A stretch of DNA of 64,000 bases, taken from assembly GCF_004343155.1 (NCBI RefSeq), contig NZ_SMDC01000003.1, positions 1 to 64,000 on the forward strand, written 5' to 3'. Source of the DNA: Marichromatium gracile. Lineage in GTDB: Bacteria; Pseudomonadota; Gammaproteobacteria; Chromatiales; Chromatiaceae. Of the stretch, positions 27,177 through 35,832 are shown one piece after another (the first letter of the stretch is position 1; each line of letters begins with the position of its first letter). The translations under genes were made by a program, and so were the position numbers. The notes below the pieces were generated by a model. It saw only the letters and a program-made list of their open reading frames with translations. It was not told the DNA's origin and ran no database searches.

Positions 27177-27195
27177 CTTGACCCGTCGCGTCAAG
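27177..27195. promoter_or_regulatory. Inverted repeat upstream of petABC
   Basis: CTTGAC and GTCAAG flank a 7-nt spacer (27177-27195) about 140 bp before petA. TTGACC at 27178-27183 could serve as a -35, but a good -10 at the right distance is not clear. TAAAAT at 27151-27156 is another -10 candidate without a clear -35. This is the likely promoter/operator area of petABC. Confidence 0.4.
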
Positions 27196-27332
27196 ATCAA
27201 GGAAAATGCGCGGTCGGTTCTGTAGCCAATCGTCATATTCTTATCTTCCATCTAAACCTTTCGTCCAATCTGCGTGTGGTGTCTGCCTGAATGCCGTCGG
27301 CAGCCTCCGCACCAGTCGGGGGTAGCTAGCCT

Positions 27333-27926
27333 ATGAGCGCGCAAGGCGTGAACAAACTGAGGCGACGAGTACTCGTCGCTGCGACCAGCGCGGTCGGTGC
27401 CGTCGGTGCCGGCTTCGCTCTCGTCCCGTTCGTCTCATCCATGAACCCGAGCGCGCGCGCCCGGGCCGCGGGTGCGCCGGTCGAGGCCGATGTCAGCAAG
27501 CTTGAGCCCGGTGCACTGCTGCGCGTCAAGTGGCGCGGCAAGCCGGTGTGGGTGGTGCACCGCACGCCGAAGATGCTCGAGGCACTGGCGAGCAACGATC
27601 CCAAGCTGGTCGATCCGGGCTCCGAAGTGCCGCAGCAGCCCGAGTACTGCCAGAACCCGACCCGCTCGATCAAGCCCGAGTATCTGGTCGCCATCGGCAT
27701 CTGTACCCACCTCGGCTGCTCGCCGACCTACCGCCCCGAGTTCGCCCCGGAAGATCTCGGCGCCGACTGGAAGGGTGGCTTCCACTGTCCCTGCCACGGC
27801 TCGCGCTTCGACCTCGCGGCACGCGTCTTCAAGGGTGTGCCGGCCCCGACCAACCTGGTCATCCCCAAGCACACCTACCTCAACGACACCACCATCCTGA
27901 TCGGTGAGGATGGAGGAGCTGCCTGA
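27333..27926 (+). CDS. petA: Cytochrome bc1 Rieske iron-sulfur protein
   Basis: 197 aa. The N-terminal twin-arginine segment LRRRVLVAATSAVGAVG acts as Tat signal and membrane anchor. Cluster boxes are CTHLGC (C124, H126, C129) and CPCHG (C152, C154, H155), supplying the two Cys and two His ligands of the [2Fe-2S] centre plus the disulfide cysteines. It accepts the first electron from quinol at the Qo site and passes it to cytochrome c1. The stop overlaps the petB start (TGATG). Confidence 0.97.
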   Translation: MSAQGVNKLRRRVLVAATSAVGAVGAGFALVPFVSSMNPSARARAAGAPVEADVSKLEPGALLRVKWRGKPVWVVHRTPKMLEALASNDPKLVDPGSEVPQQPEYCQNPTRSIKPEYLVAIGICTHLGCSPTYRPEFAPEDLGADWKGGFHCPCHGSRFDLAARVFKGVPAPTNLVIPKHTYLNDTTILIGEDGGAA

Positions 27927-29170
27927 TGAGTGCGGAAAAGACTGAAAACCTCGACTGGCTGAACCAGCGCTTCCCGCTGGCCAAGACCTGGCGCGCGCAC
28001 GTCGCCGAGTACTATGCGCCGAAGAACATGGGCTTCTGGTCCATCTTCGGCTCGCTGGCGCTGCTCACCCTGGTGATCCAGATCCTCACCGGCATCTGGC
28101 TGGCAATGAGCTACAAGCCTGCCGCGACCGAGGCCTTTGCCTCGATCGAGTACATCATGCGTGATGTCGACTGGGGCTGGCTGATTCGTTACATGCACTC
28201 CACCGGTGCCTCGGCCTTCTTCATCCTCATCTACCTGCACATGTTCCGCGGGCTGATGTGGGGGTCCTACCGCAAGCCGCGCGAGCTGCTGTGGATGATC
28301 GGCCTGGTGCTCTACCTGGTGATGATGGCGACCGCCTTCTTCGGTTATCTGCTGCCCTGGGGCCAGATGTCCTATTGGGGCGCGCAGGTCATCGTCAACC
28401 TCTTCGCCGCCGTGCCCGGCATCGGCGAGGACCTCTCGGTCTGGGTGCGTGGTGACTATGTGATCTCCGACGCCACCCTCAACCGCTTCTTCGCCTTCCA
28501 CTTCCTGCTGCCCTTCGTGCTCGCCGCGCTGGTGTTCCTGCACATCGTCGCGCTGCATCACGTCGGCTCCAGCAACCCGGACGGCATCGAGATCAAGAAG
28601 GGCCCCAAGGGCAACCGCTGGGACAAGAACGCCCCGGCCGACGGCATCCCCTTCCACCCCTACTACACGGTCAAGGATCTGGTCGGCGTTGCCATCTTCC
28701 TCGCGCTGTTCTCGCTGGTGGTGTTCTATGCCCCGACCATGGGCGGGCTGTTCCTGGAAGCGCCGAACTTCCAGCCGGCCAACCCGCTGCAGACCCCGGC
28801 GCACATCGCTCCGGTGTGGTACTTCACCCCCTACTACGCGATGCTGCGCGCAGTGCCGCCGATGTGGGGTTCGCAGTTCCCCGGCGTGGTGGTGATGTTC
28901 GGCGCCATCCTGATCATGTTCCTGCTGCCCTGGCTCGACCGCAGCCCGGTCAAGTCGATCCGCTACAAGGGTCCGATCTTCAAGGCTGCCCTGGGTATCT
29001 TCGCGGTGACCTTCGTGGTGCTGGCATGGCTCGGCATGCGCCCGGCCTCCGATCTCTCCACGTTGCTGTCGCAGATCTTCACGGTGCTGTACTTCGCCTT
29101 CTTCCTGCTGATGCCGATCTACAGCTCGCTGGACAAGACCAAGCCCGTTCCTGAGAGGGTGACCTCATGA
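27926..29170 (+). CDS. petB: Cytochrome b of the bc1 complex
   Basis: 414-aa polytopic protein with eight expected helices and four haem ligands: H91 (MHSTG), H105 (YLHMFRG), H192 (FHFLLPF) and H206 (FLHIVALHH). It binds haems bL and bH and forms both quinone sites. The Qo-site motif usually written PEWY reads PVWY here (residues 296-299), so the conserved Glu is Val. Start and stop overlap petA and petC by 1 and 4 bp, a tightly coupled operon. Confidence 0.97.
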   Translation: MSAEKTENLDWLNQRFPLAKTWRAHVAEYYAPKNMGFWSIFGSLALLTLVIQILTGIWLAMSYKPAATEAFASIEYIMRDVDWGWLIRYMHSTGASAFFILIYLHMFRGLMWGSYRKPRELLWMIGLVLYLVMMATAFFGYLLPWGQMSYWGAQVIVNLFAAVPGIGEDLSVWVRGDYVISDATLNRFFAFHFLLPFVLAALVFLHIVALHHVGSSNPDGIEIKKGPKGNRWDKNAPADGIPFHPYYTVKDLVGVAIFLALFSLVVFYAPTMGGLFLEAPNFQPANPLQTPAHIAPVWYFTPYYAMLRAVPPMWGSQFPGVVVMFGAILIMFLLPWLDRSPVKSIRYKGPIFKAALGIFAVTFVVLAWLGMRPASDLSTLLSQIFTVLYFAFFLLMPIYSSLDKTKPVPERVTS

Positions 29171-29898
29171 GAAAACTGATCATCGCCACCCTGCTGCTGC
29201 TCTCGCCGGTCACGCTGCTGGCCTCGGGTGGGGGCGCGCATCTGGAAGACGCCGACATCGATCTGCACGACAAGGCCTCGCTGCAGCGCGGTGCCAAGTA
29301 CTTCGTCAACTACTGCATGGGGTGTCACTCGCTGCAGTACATGCGCTACAACCGCATGGCCGAGGACCTGGGCATCGACGAGATCTCGCTGCGCGAGAAC
29401 CTGATCTTCGGTGACGCCAAGCCGGGCGACCTGATGACCAACTCGATGCGTCCCGATGACGGCGAGAAGTGGTTCGGCACCGCGATCCCGGACCTCACCC
29501 TGGTGACGCGCTGGCGTTCGCCCGACTGGGTCTACACCTACCTGAAGAGCTTCTACGTCGACGACACCCGTCCTTACGGCGTCAACAACGTGCTCTTCCC
29601 GCTGGTCGGCATGCCCCACGTGCTCGGCGGCCTGCAGGGTGTGCAGCAGCCGGTGATGTCCGAGTCGCATGACGGCGGCGAGGCGATCGCGGTCGGTGTC
29701 GAGCTGGTCGAGGAGGGCACGCTCTCCACCGAGGAGTACGACACCATGGTGCGCGACATCACCGCCTTCCTGACCTATGCCGGGGAGCCGATGAAGCTCG
29801 AGCGTCAGCGTCTGGGGCTCTATGTCCTGCTGTTCCTCGGCGTGTTCTTCCTCATCGCCTACTTCCTGAAGAAGGAGTACTGGAAGGACATCCACTAG
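29167..29898 (+). CDS. petC: Cytochrome c1
   Basis: 243 aa with a cleavable Sec signal (MRKLIIATLLLLSPVTLLAS) and haem-binding motif CMGCH (C50, C53, H54). A Met in the LVGMPHVLGG region is the likely axial ligand, and a C-terminal anchor (LYVLLFLGVFFLIAYFL) is followed by positive residues. It transfers electrons from the Rieske centre to soluble cytochromes. The ATGA overlap with petB shows translational coupling. It ends the operon before a strong hairpin. Confidence 0.97.
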   Translation: MRKLIIATLLLLSPVTLLASGGGAHLEDADIDLHDKASLQRGAKYFVNYCMGCHSLQYMRYNRMAEDLGIDEISLRENLIFGDAKPGDLMTNSMRPDDGEKWFGTAIPDLTLVTRWRSPDWVYTYLKSFYVDDTRPYGVNNVLFPLVGMPHVLGGLQGVQQPVMSESHDGGEAIAVGVELVEEGTLSTEEYDTMVRDITAFLTYAGEPMKLERQRLGLYVLLFLGVFFLIAYFLKKEYWKDIH

Positions 29899-29946
29899 TC
29901 GCTGACTCGTGGAGCCCGGTCGCACGAGGCTGAACTCTGCGACCCT

Positions 29947-29986
29947 CGAGGCCCGTCACTCTAGCGAGTGACGGGCCTCGTCGTTT
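29947..29986 (+). terminator. Terminator hairpin after petABC
   Basis: CGAGGCCCGTCACTC (29947-29961), loop TAGC, GAGTGACGGGCCTCG (29966-29980): a perfect 15-bp stem, followed by TCGTTT. The T tract is short but the stem is very stable and lies 49 bp after the petC stop. Confidence 0.85.
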
Positions 29987-30256
29987 GGGACGGCCTAGCA
30001 TGTCCGGGGTGCCTTGTCGAGGGGGTGTGGGTGAAAAAACACCCCGGTGAAAGCCGGGTCAGAGTATACTCTCCGGGTTGGTGTCCGCCCTCCAGGCATG
30101 GCCAAGGCGTGCGGGCTCGACATGACGGTGTCGCGTAGATGCGCGCGCATGGCGCGGTTTTCGCGCGAGGCTGGTGGTGCCGCTGCCAGGGTAGGCTGGC
30201 GGTCTTGACTCTTTGGAGCCCTGCCGGGCTCAGCCGACGCGCTGGAGAAGGGAAGA
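29987..30256. other. petC-sspA intergenic region
   Basis: It contains AGAGTATACTCT (30061-30072), a perfect 12-bp palindrome that includes a good -10 hexamer TATACT (30065-30070). The expected -35 position is GC-rich and poor, so activator-dependent transcription of sspA is possible. A small CCCCGG-type hairpin precedes it. The rest shows nothing I can name. Confidence 0.45.
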
Positions 30257-30883
30257 ATGGCAGTGGCTGCGAGCAGACGAGCTGTGATGACGCTATATTC
30301 GGATCCTGTTTGTCCTTATTGCCATCGGGTGAGAATGGTTCTCGCCGAGAAGGGAATCAGCGTTGACGTGGTCGACGTCGACGCCCACGATCTGCCCGAC
30401 GAGGTCATGGACTTCAACCCCTATGGTACGGTCCCGACCCTGGTCGATCGTGACCTGCGCCTCTACGAGTCGCAGATCATCATGGAGTATCTCGACGAAC
30501 GTTTCCCGCATCCGCCGCTGCTGCCGGTCGATCCGGTCTCGCGGGCCAATGCGCGTCTGTTCATGTATCGCATCGACCGCGACTGGTACGCGCTGATGCG
30601 GCGCATCGCCATGGGCGATCAGAAGGAAGCGGCGCAGGCTCGCAAGGAGCTGCTCGAGAGCCTGATCGTGACCGCCCCGGTGTTCGGTGCCCATCCCTAC
30701 TTCATGAGCGAGGAGTTCTCCATCGTCGACTGCTGCGTGGCACCGCTGCTGTGGCGTCTGCCGCGTCTCGGCATCGAGCTCCCGGCGCAGTGCGCGCCGA
30801 TCCGCGCCTACATGAAGCGGATCTTCTCCACCGACGCCTTCCGTCAGAGCCTCAGCGACGCCGAGAAGGAAATGGCCGCCTAG
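30257..30883 (+). CDS. sspA: Stringent starvation protein A
   Basis: 208 aa with a GST-like fold: thioredoxin-like N-terminal part (LYSDPVCPYCHRVRMVLAEKGI) and a helical C-terminal domain. SspA binds RNA polymerase and redirects it under starvation or acid stress; it is not a functional glutathione transferase. GAAGGGAAG precedes the ATG. Its position after petABC and before sspB is a common gammaproteobacterial arrangement. Confidence 0.95.
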   Translation: MAVAASRRAVMTLYSDPVCPYCHRVRMVLAEKGISVDVVDVDAHDLPDEVMDFNPYGTVPTLVDRDLRLYESQIIMEYLDERFPHPPLLPVDPVSRANARLFMYRIDRDWYALMRRIAMGDQKEAAQARKELLESLIVTAPVFGAHPYFMSEEFSIVDCCVAPLLWRLPRLGIELPAQCAPIRAYMKRIFSTDAFRQSLSDAEKEMAA

Positions 30884-31093
30884 CGGGCTGAGCCGACCGT
30901 CGGTCCCCGAGTCGCCCCGGCATGGCGGCGGCTGCTACTCTTGTAGGCGGTCCGGGCGCGTCGCTACACTGAGCGTCTCGTCCGGGCTTGGCCGGTGAGT
31001 GCCGTGTGCGGTGTGCCGGAACACCATTCCGTGCGTCAGGCGCCGCCGATCCAGGCCTTCCCGGATCGCCCAGACCTCCAACACCAGACCGCT

Positions 31094-31558
31094 ATGATGA
31101 CCTCGACCAAACCCTATCTGATCCGCGCCATCCACGAGTGGATCCTCGACAACGACATGACCCCGCACCTGGTCGTCGACGTCAGCTACCCGGGCATGCG
31201 TGTCCCCACGGAGTTCGCCGAGGATGGCCGCCTGGTGCTCAACATCTCGCCCTCGGCAACCCGTAACCTGCTGATCGGCAACGAGTGGATCGAGTTCAAC
31301 GCCCGTTTCGGTGGCGTTGCCCGCGATCTGCTGATCCCGGCCGAGGCGGTGATCGGCATCTTCACCCGCGAGAACGGTCAGGGCATGGTGTTCCCGGAGC
31401 CCGATGCCCCCGAGGAGGACCTGCTGCTCGACGACGAGCTCCCGGTCGAGAGCGGTCCGACACTGCGTCCGGTCGAGAGTGGCGAGGGTGCGCGCGATGA
31501 GGCGCCGTCGCGTCCGGCCAGGAGCAAGGGCGGCCCGACCCTCAAGGTCGTCAAGTAA
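31094..31558 (+). CDS. sspB: ClpXP protease specificity factor SspB
   Basis: 154 aa from ATG 31094 (31097 also possible). The folded N-terminal substrate-binding domain (KPYLIRAIHEWILDNDMTPHLVVD to GIFTRENGQGMVFP) recognises ssrA-tagged proteins. A flexible acidic linker leads to the C-terminal peptide PTLKVVK, which matches the ClpX-docking tail (E. coli ends LRVVK). An upstream in-frame Met at 30995 would add residues that do not fit the family. Confidence 0.94.
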   Translation: MMTSTKPYLIRAIHEWILDNDMTPHLVVDVSYPGMRVPTEFAEDGRLVLNISPSATRNLLIGNEWIEFNARFGGVARDLLIPAEAVIGIFTRENGQGMVFPEPDAPEEDLLLDDELPVESGPTLRPVESGEGARDEAPSRPARSKGGPTLKVVK

Positions 31559-31570
31559 CGCGACTTGCGT

Positions 31571-31888
31571 TCAGGCGTCCTCGCTGCGCGCCGGCAGGCC
31601 GAAGCTCAGCTCCTCCAGCGCGATTCCGCGCAACACCAGATAGCCGCTGCGCCGTCCGGTCCCTTCCTCGCTGAACTCGAAGCGATAGACCCGGCGCAGT
31701 CGCACCCCGCCGGCGCCCCAGCTCAATCCGATCCGGCGCAGCGCGACCGTCTGGTCGAGCAGCTGCAGGTCGCGCTGGGCGCAGCCGCGATCGCACAGGA
31801 CAAGTGCTCGCTCGCGGGCGCGCAGACCATCGGCCCAAAGCCCGGCGAGCGCGGCGAGCAGCAGGATCGCCAACAGCTCCTCGCTCAT
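31571..31888 (-). CDS. DUF3301 family small membrane-anchored protein
   Basis: 105 aa. The N-terminal hydrophobic helix (ELLAILLLAALAGLWADG) is followed by a compact domain with ERALVLCDRGCAQRDLQLLDQTVALRRI and RVYRFEFSEEGTGRRSGYLVLRG, the pattern I associate with DUF3301. Function is unknown. A longer frame to 32182 exists, but its first 98 codons lie antisense to the lipoprotein gene and look like shadow. It is convergent with sspB, with a 12-bp gap. Confidence 0.8.
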   Translation of the reverse strand: MSEELLAILLLAALAGLWADGLRARERALVLCDRGCAQRDLQLLDQTVALRRIGLSWGAGGVRLRRVYRFEFSEEGTGRRSGYLVLRGIALEELSFGLPARSEDA

Positions 31889-31903
31889 CCCCCGATTCCC
31901 GTG

Positions 31904-32200
31904 ATGGCGCCGCTCCGGCGCTGCTGGCCGTTGCTGCTCGCCGTGCTGTTGTCCGGCTGTGGCGGCGGTGATCCGGGCGCGCCCGCCGATGCTGCGCAGC
32001 TGCGCGCGCTGCATGCCCTGATGGTCGAGATCCGCGCCGATCTCGCCGCGGCCCGCGTCGCCGAGGCGCACGCCGGGCTGCCAGCGCTGCGGCGTCTGGG
32101 GCACGGGCTGACGGCGTCGCAGCAGCGTTCGGTCGAGCGCTTGACGGCGCTGGTGGAGACCGAGTGGCGCTGCGCGCGCCAATGGCGTTGCGACGATTGA
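31904..32200 (+). CDS. Small hypothetical lipoprotein
   Basis: 98 aa: signal peptide MAPLRRCWPLLLAVLLSGCGGG with lipobox LLSGC, then a helical, Ala/Leu/Arg-rich domain (LRALHALMVEIRADLAAARVAEAHAGLPALRRLG). GTG at 31901 is an alternative start. It is divergent from the DUF3301 gene with only 15 bp between and ends 8 bp before the convergent PerM-like gene. I do not recognise the family. Confidence 0.6.
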   Translation: MAPLRRCWPLLLAVLLSGCGGGDPGAPADAAQLRALHALMVEIRADLAAARVAEAHAGLPALRRLGHGLTASQQRSVERLTALVETEWRCARQWRCDD

Positions 32201-32207
32201 CCGGTCC

Positions 32208-33269
32208 TCATTCTGCGTGCGCCTCGCGGGTGTCGCCGGTGGTGACCTCGGGGCCGAGCAGGATCGCGATCGGTCGGGTCTGCGGGGTGGCGTCGAGCGC
32301 GATCTTCAGCGACATCGTCAGCGGCACCGAGAGGAACATGCCGACCGGCCCCAGCACCCAGCCCCAGAACACCAGTGAGACGAACACCACCAGGGTCGAG
32401 AGCCCGAGTCCGCGGCCCATGATCCGGGGCTCGAGGATGTTGCCGACCAGGGTGTTGATGGACACATAGCCGAGCGCCACCAGCAGCGCGCTCTGCAGGT
32501 CGAGCTGGACCAGCGCCAGCAGCACCGCCGGGATCGCGGCGAGGATCGAGCCGATGGTCGGCACGAAGTTGAGCAGGAAGGCCACCGCCGCCCACAACAC
32601 CGCGAAGTCCACCCCGAGGATCGCCAGCCACACCCAGACCGCGAAGCCGGTGCCGAGGCTGGTGACGGTTTTCAGCCCCATGTAGTGATTGACGCTGTCG
32701 AGCACGTGCTTGAGCCGCGCGATCGAGGCCTCCGGGGTCTTGAGCGCGAGGGTGAGCTTGGCCGGCAGGTTGGTGGCCTCGAGCAGGATGAAGACCACGG
32801 TGAGCAGGATCAGGAAGGTATTGGTCAGCGCGCCGCTCAGCCCGGAGATCAGCTCGCCGGCGAAGCCGAGCGCGCGCGCCGGGTCGATATAGGTCTGCAG
32901 CGCCTCGCGCGAGGTGTGGATACCGATGCCGTCGAGCCAGCCGACCAGTTCGCCGGTGAGCTGCTTGAGCCGCTCCTGGTACTCCGGCAGGCTCGCCTCG
33001 AAGCCGCCGAGGGAGCCTGCCACCAGCACCCCGGCGATGCTGCCGACCCCGACCAGCCCGAGCATCACCGCCACCAGCGCCAGCCCGTTGGGCAGGCCGC
33101 GGCGGCGCAGATAGCCGAGCGGCGGGCTGGCGATCACCGCGATGAACACCGCGAGCAGGAAGGGGGCGATCAGCGACGAGGCCGCCTGCATCCCGGCGAT
33201 GACCACCACGAAGGCGCCGGCGACCAGCAGCAGCCGGGCTGCCGAGCTGAAGCCGATCTCCTCGCTCAT
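32208..33269 (-). CDS. PerM/AI-2E-family transporter
   Basis: 353-aa membrane protein of the AI-2E/PerM exporter family. Two N-terminal helices and a third (LALVAVMLGLVGVGSIAGVLVAG) are followed by a periplasmic loop, then a block of helices including FLLNFVPTIGSILAAIPAVLLALVQ and the family signature NTLVGNILEPRIMGRGLGLSTLVVFVSLVFWGW. Substrate unknown. Start 33269 overlaps the upstream lipoprotein stop by 4 bp. Confidence 0.9.
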   Translation of the reverse strand: MSEEIGFSSAARLLLVAGAFVVVIAGMQAASSLIAPFLLAVFIAVIASPPLGYLRRRGLPNGLALVAVMLGLVGVGSIAGVLVAGSLGGFEASLPEYQERLKQLTGELVGWLDGIGIHTSREALQTYIDPARALGFAGELISGLSGALTNTFLILLTVVFILLEATNLPAKLTLALKTPEASIARLKHVLDSVNHYMGLKTVTSLGTGFAVWVWLAILGVDFAVLWAAVAFLLNFVPTIGSILAAIPAVLLALVQLDLQSALLVALGYVSINTLVGNILEPRIMGRGLGLSTLVVFVSLVFWGWVLGPVGMFLSVPLTMSLKIALDATPQTRPIAILLGPEVTTGDTREAHAE

Positions 33270-33712
33270 CGCTCGCGCGCTGCCGGCAGCTCGAACTGCG
33301 GCAGCCCGGTGTGCAGCCACCAGGTCTCGCGCTCGGCGTCCCAGCGCCAGGTCTGGGCGTCGCTGACCTGGCGCAGCACCTGGGTGTCCTCGTGCAGGTA
33401 GTCGATGAGCACCAGCTGGTTGGCGGTGTCCTCATCGGGCAGGTTGAGCGGGCGTATCACTTCGTAGCCGGTGACGCGGACGCCGGAGAGATCGGGCATC
33501 GGCGCCTCGGCGCGCAGCTCGGGGTCGAGCATGCCGTAAGCGGTATCGAAATAGCTCCAGCGGATGGCGGTGTGATAGCGGTAGGTGGCCGCCTGCAGGC
33601 TGTTGTTGCGCTTGTCCCTCTCGACCGTGGCGCAACCGCCGGCGAGCAGCGCCAGCACGACGGCGGCGAGGACCAGCGAGACGAAACCTGGGGTCGATGA
33701 GCGAGGCTGCAT
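33266..33712 (-). CDS. Hypothetical lipoprotein
   Basis: 148 aa with a lipoprotein signal (SLVLAAVVLALLAGGC, lipobox AGGC). The mature domain contains AATYRYHTAIRWSYFDTAYGMLDPEL and a C-terminal part with WRWDAERETWWLHTGLPQ. It resembles small conserved gammaproteobacterial lipoproteins of unknown role. The frame is open far upstream, but ATG 33712 with GGAG before it gives the signal peptide. Coupled to the PerM-like gene. Confidence 0.8.
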   Translation of the reverse strand: MQPRSSTPGFVSLVLAAVVLALLAGGCATVERDKRNNSLQAATYRYHTAIRWSYFDTAYGMLDPELRAEAPMPDLSGVRVTGYEVIRPLNLPDEDTANQLVLIDYLHEDTQVLRQVSDAQTWRWDAERETWWLHTGLPQFELPAARER

Positions 33713-34013
33713 GTGGGCTCCGGGGTTCCTGTGCTGCACCGTCGAGCGATGATAAGCCATCGGGCGCGTTCGACCAATCCGCGACCGGGGGGGTATGATG
33801 CCGGCCCTCATCGACACCGGGATGTGTCGCCGCTGTCCGCGCCGCTCGCCGCGTTTGTTCGTCGGTTCGCCGAGCGCACCCTGGTTCGGCGGGACTCGAC
33901 CCGCGGCTGCCAACGTCCGCGGCCATGAACCGAATGAGCCTGATTCCGTGCCGCTGTCCTCCAGGAACGGGGCTGCGGTGTCCTTTTCTGTTGCTGTCCG
34001 CGGTGAACCCCTG

Positions 34014-35213
34014 ATGCCCGAGATCGCTGAACCCAATCACGAAATCGTCCGAGACGGGGTCCACTACACCCTGCTCGGCACCGCCCACGTCTCGCGGGTG
34101 AGCGCCGAGCAGGTGCGTCGACTGATTCGCAGCGGCGACTACGATGCCGTTGCGGTTGAACTCTGTCGCAGCCGTTACAAGGCGGTGATCGACCCCAAGT
34201 CGCTGTCACGGATGGACCTGTTCTCGGTGATCCGCCAGAACCGGGTCTACATGGTGGTCGCCAATCTCGCGCTCTCGGCCTATCAGCAGCGTCTCGCCGA
34301 TCAGTTCGGCATCGAGCCCGGCGCCGAGCAGCGCATGGCGCTGCGTCTGGCCGATGAACGCGAACTGCCGGTGCTGCTGATCGACCGCGAGATCGGGACG
34401 ACGCTGCGGCGGATCTCGGCCAATCTCGGTTGGTGGCGGCGCTATACCCTGTTCACCGGGCTGCTCGCGGCGATGGTGACCTCCGAGCAGGTCACCGAGG
34501 AGGAGGTCGAGCGGCTCAAGGAGGGCGATGTGCTCGAGACCACCTTCGCCGAGTTCGCCGCCGATCGTCGCGATCTCTACCAGCCGCTGATCGAGGAGCG
34601 CGATCGCTACATGGCCGCCAAGCTGCGGCGCGAGGCCGAGCGCACCGGTGCCAAGCGGGTGCTGGCGGTGATCGGTGTCGGCCACCTGCGCGGCATCGGG
34701 CGCTGTCTGGCCGAGGAGGACGAGTCGCCCGACCAGGTGACCGCCGAGCTTGAGCGGTTGCCGCCTCCCAACCCCTGGCCGCGTCGCCTGCCCTGGGTGC
34801 TGGTGGCGCTGATCCTCGCCGGCTTCGGCTATGGTTTCGCGATGAGCCCGGAACTCGGCTGGGAACTGGTGGTGAGCTGGGTGGTGATCAACGGCGGGCT
34901 CTCGGCGCTCGGCGCCCTGGTCGCCGTCGCGCACCCGCTGACCGTGCTCTCGGCCTTCGTCGCCGCGCCGCTGACCTCGCTCAACCCGACCATCGGCGCC
35001 GGCATGGTCACCGGCGCGGTGGAGTTGTCGGTGCGCAAGCCGAGCGTCGGCGACTTCAGCCGGCTGCGCGACGACGTCGCCTCGCTGCGCGGCTGGTGGC
35101 GTAACCGGGTGGCGCGGGTGTTCCTGGTGTTCCTGCTCAGCTCGCTCGGTTCGGCCCTCGGTACCTATATCGCCGGACTGCGTATCGTCGGCCAGCTGGT
35201 CGAGGCGCACTGA
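34014..35213 (+). CDS. TraB/PrgY family protein
   Basis: 399 aa. The N-terminal TraB/GumN-like domain starts with YTLLGTAHVSRVSAEQVRRLI and has VAVELCRSRY and IGVGHLRGIG, carrying the conserved GTAH, ELC and GHL motifs. The C-terminal third has about four hydrophobic segments (RLPWVLVALILAGFGYGFAM and following). TraB/PrgY proteins shut down peptide pheromone signals in enterococci; bacterial homologues are proposed metallopeptidase-like membrane proteins. The frame extends upstream to 33795, but homology begins near 34014, which has GGTGA before it. Confidence 0.88.
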   Translation: MPEIAEPNHEIVRDGVHYTLLGTAHVSRVSAEQVRRLIRSGDYDAVAVELCRSRYKAVIDPKSLSRMDLFSVIRQNRVYMVVANLALSAYQQRLADQFGIEPGAEQRMALRLADERELPVLLIDREIGTTLRRISANLGWWRRYTLFTGLLAAMVTSEQVTEEEVERLKEGDVLETTFAEFAADRRDLYQPLIEERDRYMAAKLRREAERTGAKRVLAVIGVGHLRGIGRCLAEEDESPDQVTAELERLPPPNPWPRRLPWVLVALILAGFGYGFAMSPELGWELVVSWVVINGGLSALGALVAVAHPLTVLSAFVAAPLTSLNPTIGAGMVTGAVELSVRKPSVGDFSRLRDDVASLRGWWRNRVARVFLVFLLSSLGSALGTYIAGLRIVGQLVEAH

Positions 35214-35230
35214 GCGCGCCGGCGCCCGGC

Positions 35231-35809
35231 TCAGGCGTCGGCGTCGAGCTGGGCGCGGATCAGCGCCACCGCTTCGTCGAGGTGCTGGAAGGCGTGATCG
35301 CCGCCGTCCCAGACCCGCACCCGGGCGCCGGCGCCGCACTCGCCATAGAGACGTTCGGCGATGCGATGGTCGATGACCTCGTCGCCGCGGTCGAGGAAGA
35401 CCGTGGTCGGGACCCCGTCGCAGGGCTGCTCGACGGCATAGCGCCGGGTCTGTTCGGTCTGCTCGCGACTGACCTGATAGCGCTCGCCGTCTGCGGTGGT
35501 CAGGGTCTGGCCGGCATAGTCGTCGAAGAAGGCCCAGGGGGTGAGCGCGGGGTTGATCAGATAGAGGTGCGAGAAGCGGAAGCGGCGCGCCAGATACTGA
35601 CCGTAGAAGCCCCCCATCGAGCTGCCGACGACCGCCGGGGAGGGATGGTCGAGCCCGGCGAAGAAGCGCTCGAGGGTGGCGATTGCGGCATCGGGGCGAT
35701 GGGCCGGGTAGTCGATCGCCCGCACCGGGTGGGGGGCGAGGTGTTCGCGCAGGAAACCGGCCTTGAACGAGCGGCTGGAGCTGTTGAGGCCGTGGAGATA
35801 GACGAGCAT
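35231..35809 (-). CDS. yqiA: YqiA-like alpha/beta-hydrolase esterase
   Basis: 192 aa starting MLVYLHGLNSSSRSFKA, with nucleophile box GSSMGG (S64), LDRGDEVID (D153) and GGDHAF (H172) as a Ser-Asp-His triad. It matches the YqiA/UPF0227 esterase family in length and motifs. The frame is open upstream, but that portion overlaps the neighbouring gene. It lies 23 bp after the unknown 313-aa gene, so they may be co-transcribed. Physiological substrate unknown. Confidence 0.88.
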   Translation of the reverse strand: MLVYLHGLNSSSRSFKAGFLREHLAPHPVRAIDYPAHRPDAAIATLERFFAGLDHPSPAVVGSSMGGFYGQYLARRFRFSHLYLINPALTPWAFFDDYAGQTLTTADGERYQVSREQTEQTRRYAVEQPCDGVPTTVFLDRGDEVIDHRIAERLYGECGAGARVRVWDGGDHAFQHLDEAVALIRAQLDADA

Positions 35810-35832
35810 GGCGGGGTGGTTCCGGGTCGGGG

